A stretch of DNA of 64,000 bases from Bacillota bacterium (lineage in GTDB: Bacteria > Bacillota > Clostridia > Christensenellales > SZUA-584): NCBI GenBank assembly GCA_023410475.1, contig JAEYPS010000026.1, positions 1 to 64,000 of the forward strand, read 5' to 3'. Shown here one piece after another: positions 63,692 through 64,000 of this stretch. The notes beneath the pieces are model-generated. The model had not been told where the DNA came from. It saw nothing but the letters and a program-made list of their open reading frames with translations, and searched no databases. Numbering within the stretch: position 1 is the first letter of the stretch; every line of letters begins with the position of its first letter. A program made the position numbers and the translations under genes.

Positions 63692-63765
63692 TACAAGACT
63701 TACACCAACAGTAACAACGAAAGCATTCTTGACAACTTACTTTTCACAATGATGATCCTTTTTAT

Positions 63766-64000
63766 TACCATTCATTTAACGTGAAATTTGCAAAATAAGA
63801 TGTTGCTTTTTCTAAATACTTTTCATAATTAGAGATACTTTGAGGGACTGAGAAATTCATATAGGCAATGGAGTATCTTATATCATTATCTAATAAATAA
63901 ACATAAAAATGATCAAAATAATTAGTCAATTCTCTTTCCGTAACCTCAAATGGATTTTTTACAGCTGAATCTTTAGATATATACGCAGAATAAAAAAGCT
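63766..64000 (-). CDS. partial AT-rich gene running off the window
   Basis: On the minus strand a frame is open from the right edge to the stop at 63768-63766, about 77 codons (YISKDSAVKNPFEVTERELT...). Codon pattern and composition are coding-like; the other two minus frames are stopped early. Only the C-terminus is visible. No family recognised. Confidence 0.6.

Overview
The window looks like a chromosomal segment of a clostridial Firmicute (probably Oscillospirales/Ruminococcaceae-like). Evidence: strong AGGAGG ribosome-binding sites, TTG/GTG starts, a YesM/YesN two-component pair, LPxTG-type wall proteins, PadR/HAAS genes, DUF960 and a MutS2-like gene. The genus cannot be fixed from sequence alone. 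No rRNA or CRISPR array is present. One tRNA gene, tRNA-Leu(UAA), organises the left two thirds of the window.

Layout. (1) 0-5.1 kb is chromosomal: an ACT-domain/metallo-beta-lactamase protein, then a metal-resistance operon (ArsR/CadC-type repressor, single-HMA chaperone, two-HMA Cd/Zn/Pb P1B-ATPase) with two copies of a repressor operator. (2) 5.1-43.3 kb is bounded and divided by three related att-like sites (5116-5170, 22971-23023, 43206-43258). Each carries a tRNA terminator hairpin and the 3' tip of tRNA-Leu. The best reading is two integrative elements stacked in tandem at this tRNA. The left interval (5.2-22.9 kb) is worn and metabolic: NUDIX, a truncated AEC permease, a catabolic locus (YesN-YesM-GH42 beta-galactosidase-PdxA2-tetronate kinase, divergent from an ABC sugar importer), a broken IS200, a TetR/reductase pair, and only the last 28 codons of a recombinase. 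The right interval (23.0-43.2 kb) is AT-rich and keeps an intact large serine recombinase. It carries a two-gene Druantia-like defence candidate (1648-aa DEAH helicase-DUF1998 plus a 907-aa partner), an XRE/Cro-like switch with an 18-bp inverted operator pair, DUF960 and DUF1643 genes, a duplicated tiny membrane peptide flanking a WG-repeat secreted protein, and a compact replication module (SF3 helicase, 368-aa family-A DNA polymerase, accessory proteins). No capsid, terminase or conjugation genes are visible.

(3) 43.3-46.4 kb holds tandem paralogous, strongly expressed wall-anchored proteins with matching promoters and terminators. (4) 46.4-49.1 kb is an operon of HD-GYP phosphodiesterase, ParA ATPase and a ComFB-domain protein, suggesting c-di-GMP-linked positioning. 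(5) 49.5-63.6 kb is GC-richer chromosome: acyltransferase, glycosyltransferase-GtrA, a TetR/membrane-protein/uracil-DNA-glycosylase block flanked by inverted copies of a dispersed repeat, PduL phosphotransacylase, an MFS exporter with a leader peptide and long 5' leader, HAAS/PadR, and a MutS2-like/ABC-2 exporter operon behind a structured leader. A partial AT-rich gene runs off the right edge.
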